DNA from: JACCZX01 sp963801035
Lineage (GTDB): Bacteria > Pseudomonadota > Gammaproteobacteria > Burkholderiales > Burkholderiaceae_F
Assembly: GCA_963801035.1 (NCBI GenBank)
Contig: CAWDDF010000003.1
Location: 744,001-808,000 of the forward strand
Direction: 5' to 3'
Length of the DNA: 64,000 nucleotides
The notes beneath the pieces are model-generated. The model searched no databases, was not told the DNA's origin, and saw only the letters and a program-made list of their open reading frames with translations. Below, piece by piece: positions 62,583 through 64,000 of this stretch. Both the position numbers and the translations under genes were made by a program. Numbering within the stretch: position 1 is the stretch's first letter; every line of letters begins with the position of its first letter.

Positions 62583-64000
62583 GTGTCACACTTTTTCATC
62601 GAGCGGCCGATCTTCGCGTGGGTGATCGCACTCGTGGTCATGCTGGCGGGCACCATCGCGATCGTCCGCCTGCCGATCGCCCAGTATCCCAACATCGCGC
62701 CGCCGACGATCACGATCAACGCGACTTACCCGGGCGCGTCGGCCAAGACGGTCGAGGACACCGTCACTCAGATCATCGAGCAGCGGATGACGGGTCTCGA
62801 CGGGCTGCGCTACATCACGTCGACCAGCGACAGTCTGGGCGCGGCTTCGATTGTCCTGACGTTCAACGCAGGAGTGAACCCGGACGTCGCGCAGGTGCAG
62901 GTGCAGAACAAGCTGAAGCTCGCCGAGACGCTGCTGCCACAGGAGGTTCAGCAGCAGGGCGTCAACGTGGTGAAGACGGTCCGCAACTTCATCATGGTGA
63001 TCGGCTTCTATTCGGAAGACGCGTCGATGAACCGCACGGACATCGCCGACTACGTCGCGGCCAACGTGCAGGAGATTCTGAGCCGCGTTCCAGGTGTCGG
63101 CGAGCTGACACTGTTCGGAACGCAGTACGCAATGCGGATCTGGCTCGACCCGGGCAAGTTGAACAGCTTCAAGCTGACGCCCGCGGATGTCGGTGCCGCC
63201 GTTCGCGCGCAGAACGTGCAAGTCGCTGCCGGACAGCTCGGTGGGCTGCCGGCCGTGCAGGGACAGCAACTGAACGCGACTATATCGGCACAAGGCCGGC
63301 TGCAGACGCCTGCGCAGTTCGAGTCGATTGTGTTGCGTACCGATCCGTCGGGTGCCACGGTGCGGCTGCGCGACGTGGCCCGTGTCGAGCTCGGCAGCGA
63401 GAACTACAGCACGCTGTCGTTCTACAACGGCAGGCCTTCATCGGGTCTCGCGGTACGACTCGCCACGGGCGCCAACGCACTCGACACCGCCGATGCGGTG
63501 AAGGCGAAGACTGCCGAGCTCGAGCGATTCTTTCCGCGCGGCCTGAAGGCAGTAGTCGCGTTCGACACAACTCCATTCATACGGTTATCGATCCAGGAAG
63601 TCGTGAAGACGCTGATCGAGGCGTTCGTGCTGGTCGTGCTCGTGATGTACCTGTTCCTGCAGAACCTGCGCGCGACGTTGATTCCCGCGATCGCGGTGCC
63701 GGTCGTCTTGCTTGGGCACGTTCGCCGTGATGCAGGCATTCGGCTTTTCGATCAACGTGCTGACGATGTTCGGAGTGGTGCTGACCATCGGCTTGCTCGT
63801 CGATGACGCCATCGTCGTCGTAGAAAACGTCGAACGACTGATGAGCGAAGAGGGCCTGTCGCCGAAGGAAGCAACGAAGAAATCGATGGGCCAGATCACC
63901 GGCGCGTTGGTGGGGATTGCGCTCGTCCTCGCAGCAGTGTTCATTCCGATGGCGTTCTTCGGTGGATCCACCGGCGTCATCTATCGGCAGTTCTCGATCA
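62583..64000 (+). CDS. RND multidrug efflux permease (AcrB/MexB-like), partial, one frameshift
   Basis: GTG 62583 opens SHFFIERPIFAWVIALVVML, the standard start of HAE1-family pumps. The porter domain follows (RLPIAQYPNIAPPTITI, YPGASAKTVEDTVTQIIEQ, GVNVVKT). The frame shifts at GGG 63714-63716; dropping one G gives PVVLLGTFAVMQAFGFSINV and LTMFGVVLTIGLLVDDAIVV, the fourth-helix Asp pair for proton relay, then VERLMSEEGLSPKEAT. The gene runs past the right edge; about 472 of roughly 1040 residues are present. It exports drugs or lipophiles with proton energy. Confidence 0.93.

Noticed and set aside
61249..62589. A 446-residue open frame on the minus strand
   Set aside because: It is antisense to the RND adaptor gene and is unusually Arg/His-rich, as expected of a shadow.
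62459..63730. A 423-residue open frame on the + strand
   Set aside because: It overlaps the RND pump gene in the wrong frame; composition is Arg/Gly/Asp-rich without motifs.

Overview
The window reads as a chromosomal segment of a Gram-negative heterotroph, most likely a betaproteobacterium of the Burkholderiales type. The inference rests on about 60% G+C and dense short-spaced operons. It also rests on two Bug/TctC periplasmic receptors, a TAXI-TRAP system, CaiB-type CoA transfer, a MmgE/PrpD protein, flavin-dependent 2-hydroxy-acid oxidases, CbpA/CbpM and a Ku/LigD repair operon. I see no rRNA, tRNA, CRISPR array, prophage or insertion sequence.

Layout. 1-1.8 kb: ECF sigma factor with a RskA-like anti-sigma and a secreted COG4315 protein. 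1.9-6.1 kb: CorA-like membrane protein, PepSY membrane protein and an MFS exporter. 6.2-8.5 kb: a three-gene phospholipid operon (CDP-alcohol phosphotransferase, acyltransferase, CdsA). 8.5-10.5 kb: DsbA-like protein and cbpA-cbpM. 10.5-17.9 kb: HMG-CoA lyase, class III CoA-transferase, Bug receptor, TAXI receptor, fused TRAP permease and PfkB kinase. 17.9-22.8 kb: 2-hydroxy-acid oxidase, MBL-fold hydrolase, zinc peptidase, a chimeric gene relic, Nudix and VOC proteins. 22.9-29.8 kb: Ada, a c-type cytochrome-like protein, an MFS/2OG-dioxygenase pair, a 2H phosphoesterase, and DUF2207 with LemA. 30-32.5 kb: PdxA2-PrpD. 32.6-38.2 kb: NHEJ locus (MerR/TPR protein, Ku, LigD) with a DUF72 gene divergent from it. 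38.3-48.6 kb: scattered catabolic and transport genes. 48.6-53.7 kb: transporter relic, Na+/H+ antiporter, FixL/FixJ-like pair and DUF4239. 53.8-60.6 kb: M20 peptidase with a complete DppABCDF-like importer. 60.7-64 kb: DUF3617 protein and an RND efflux pair cut by the right edge.

The dominant anomaly is that fifteen otherwise intact genes are each broken by one or two single-base frameshifts. There are seventeen in all: fifteen look like an extra base and two like a missing base, most in short homopolymers. In every case repairing the proposed bases restores a full-length family protein. I read this as uncorrected sequencing error rather than mass decay, and annotate these genes over their full repaired span.

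I did not find an unmistakable new defence or mobile system. The observations most worth following are: a tandemly duplicated PAP2/haloperoxidase-like lipoprotein whose halves have lost complementary catalytic residues; a CDP-alcohol phosphotransferase with Asn at two metal-binding Asp positions inside a compact lipid operon; a short gene relic that fuses a VOC protein to the tail of a neighbouring MBL-fold hydrolase; an MFS/2OG-dioxygenase pair with overlapping start and stop; and a MerR/TPR protein linked to Ku-LigD.
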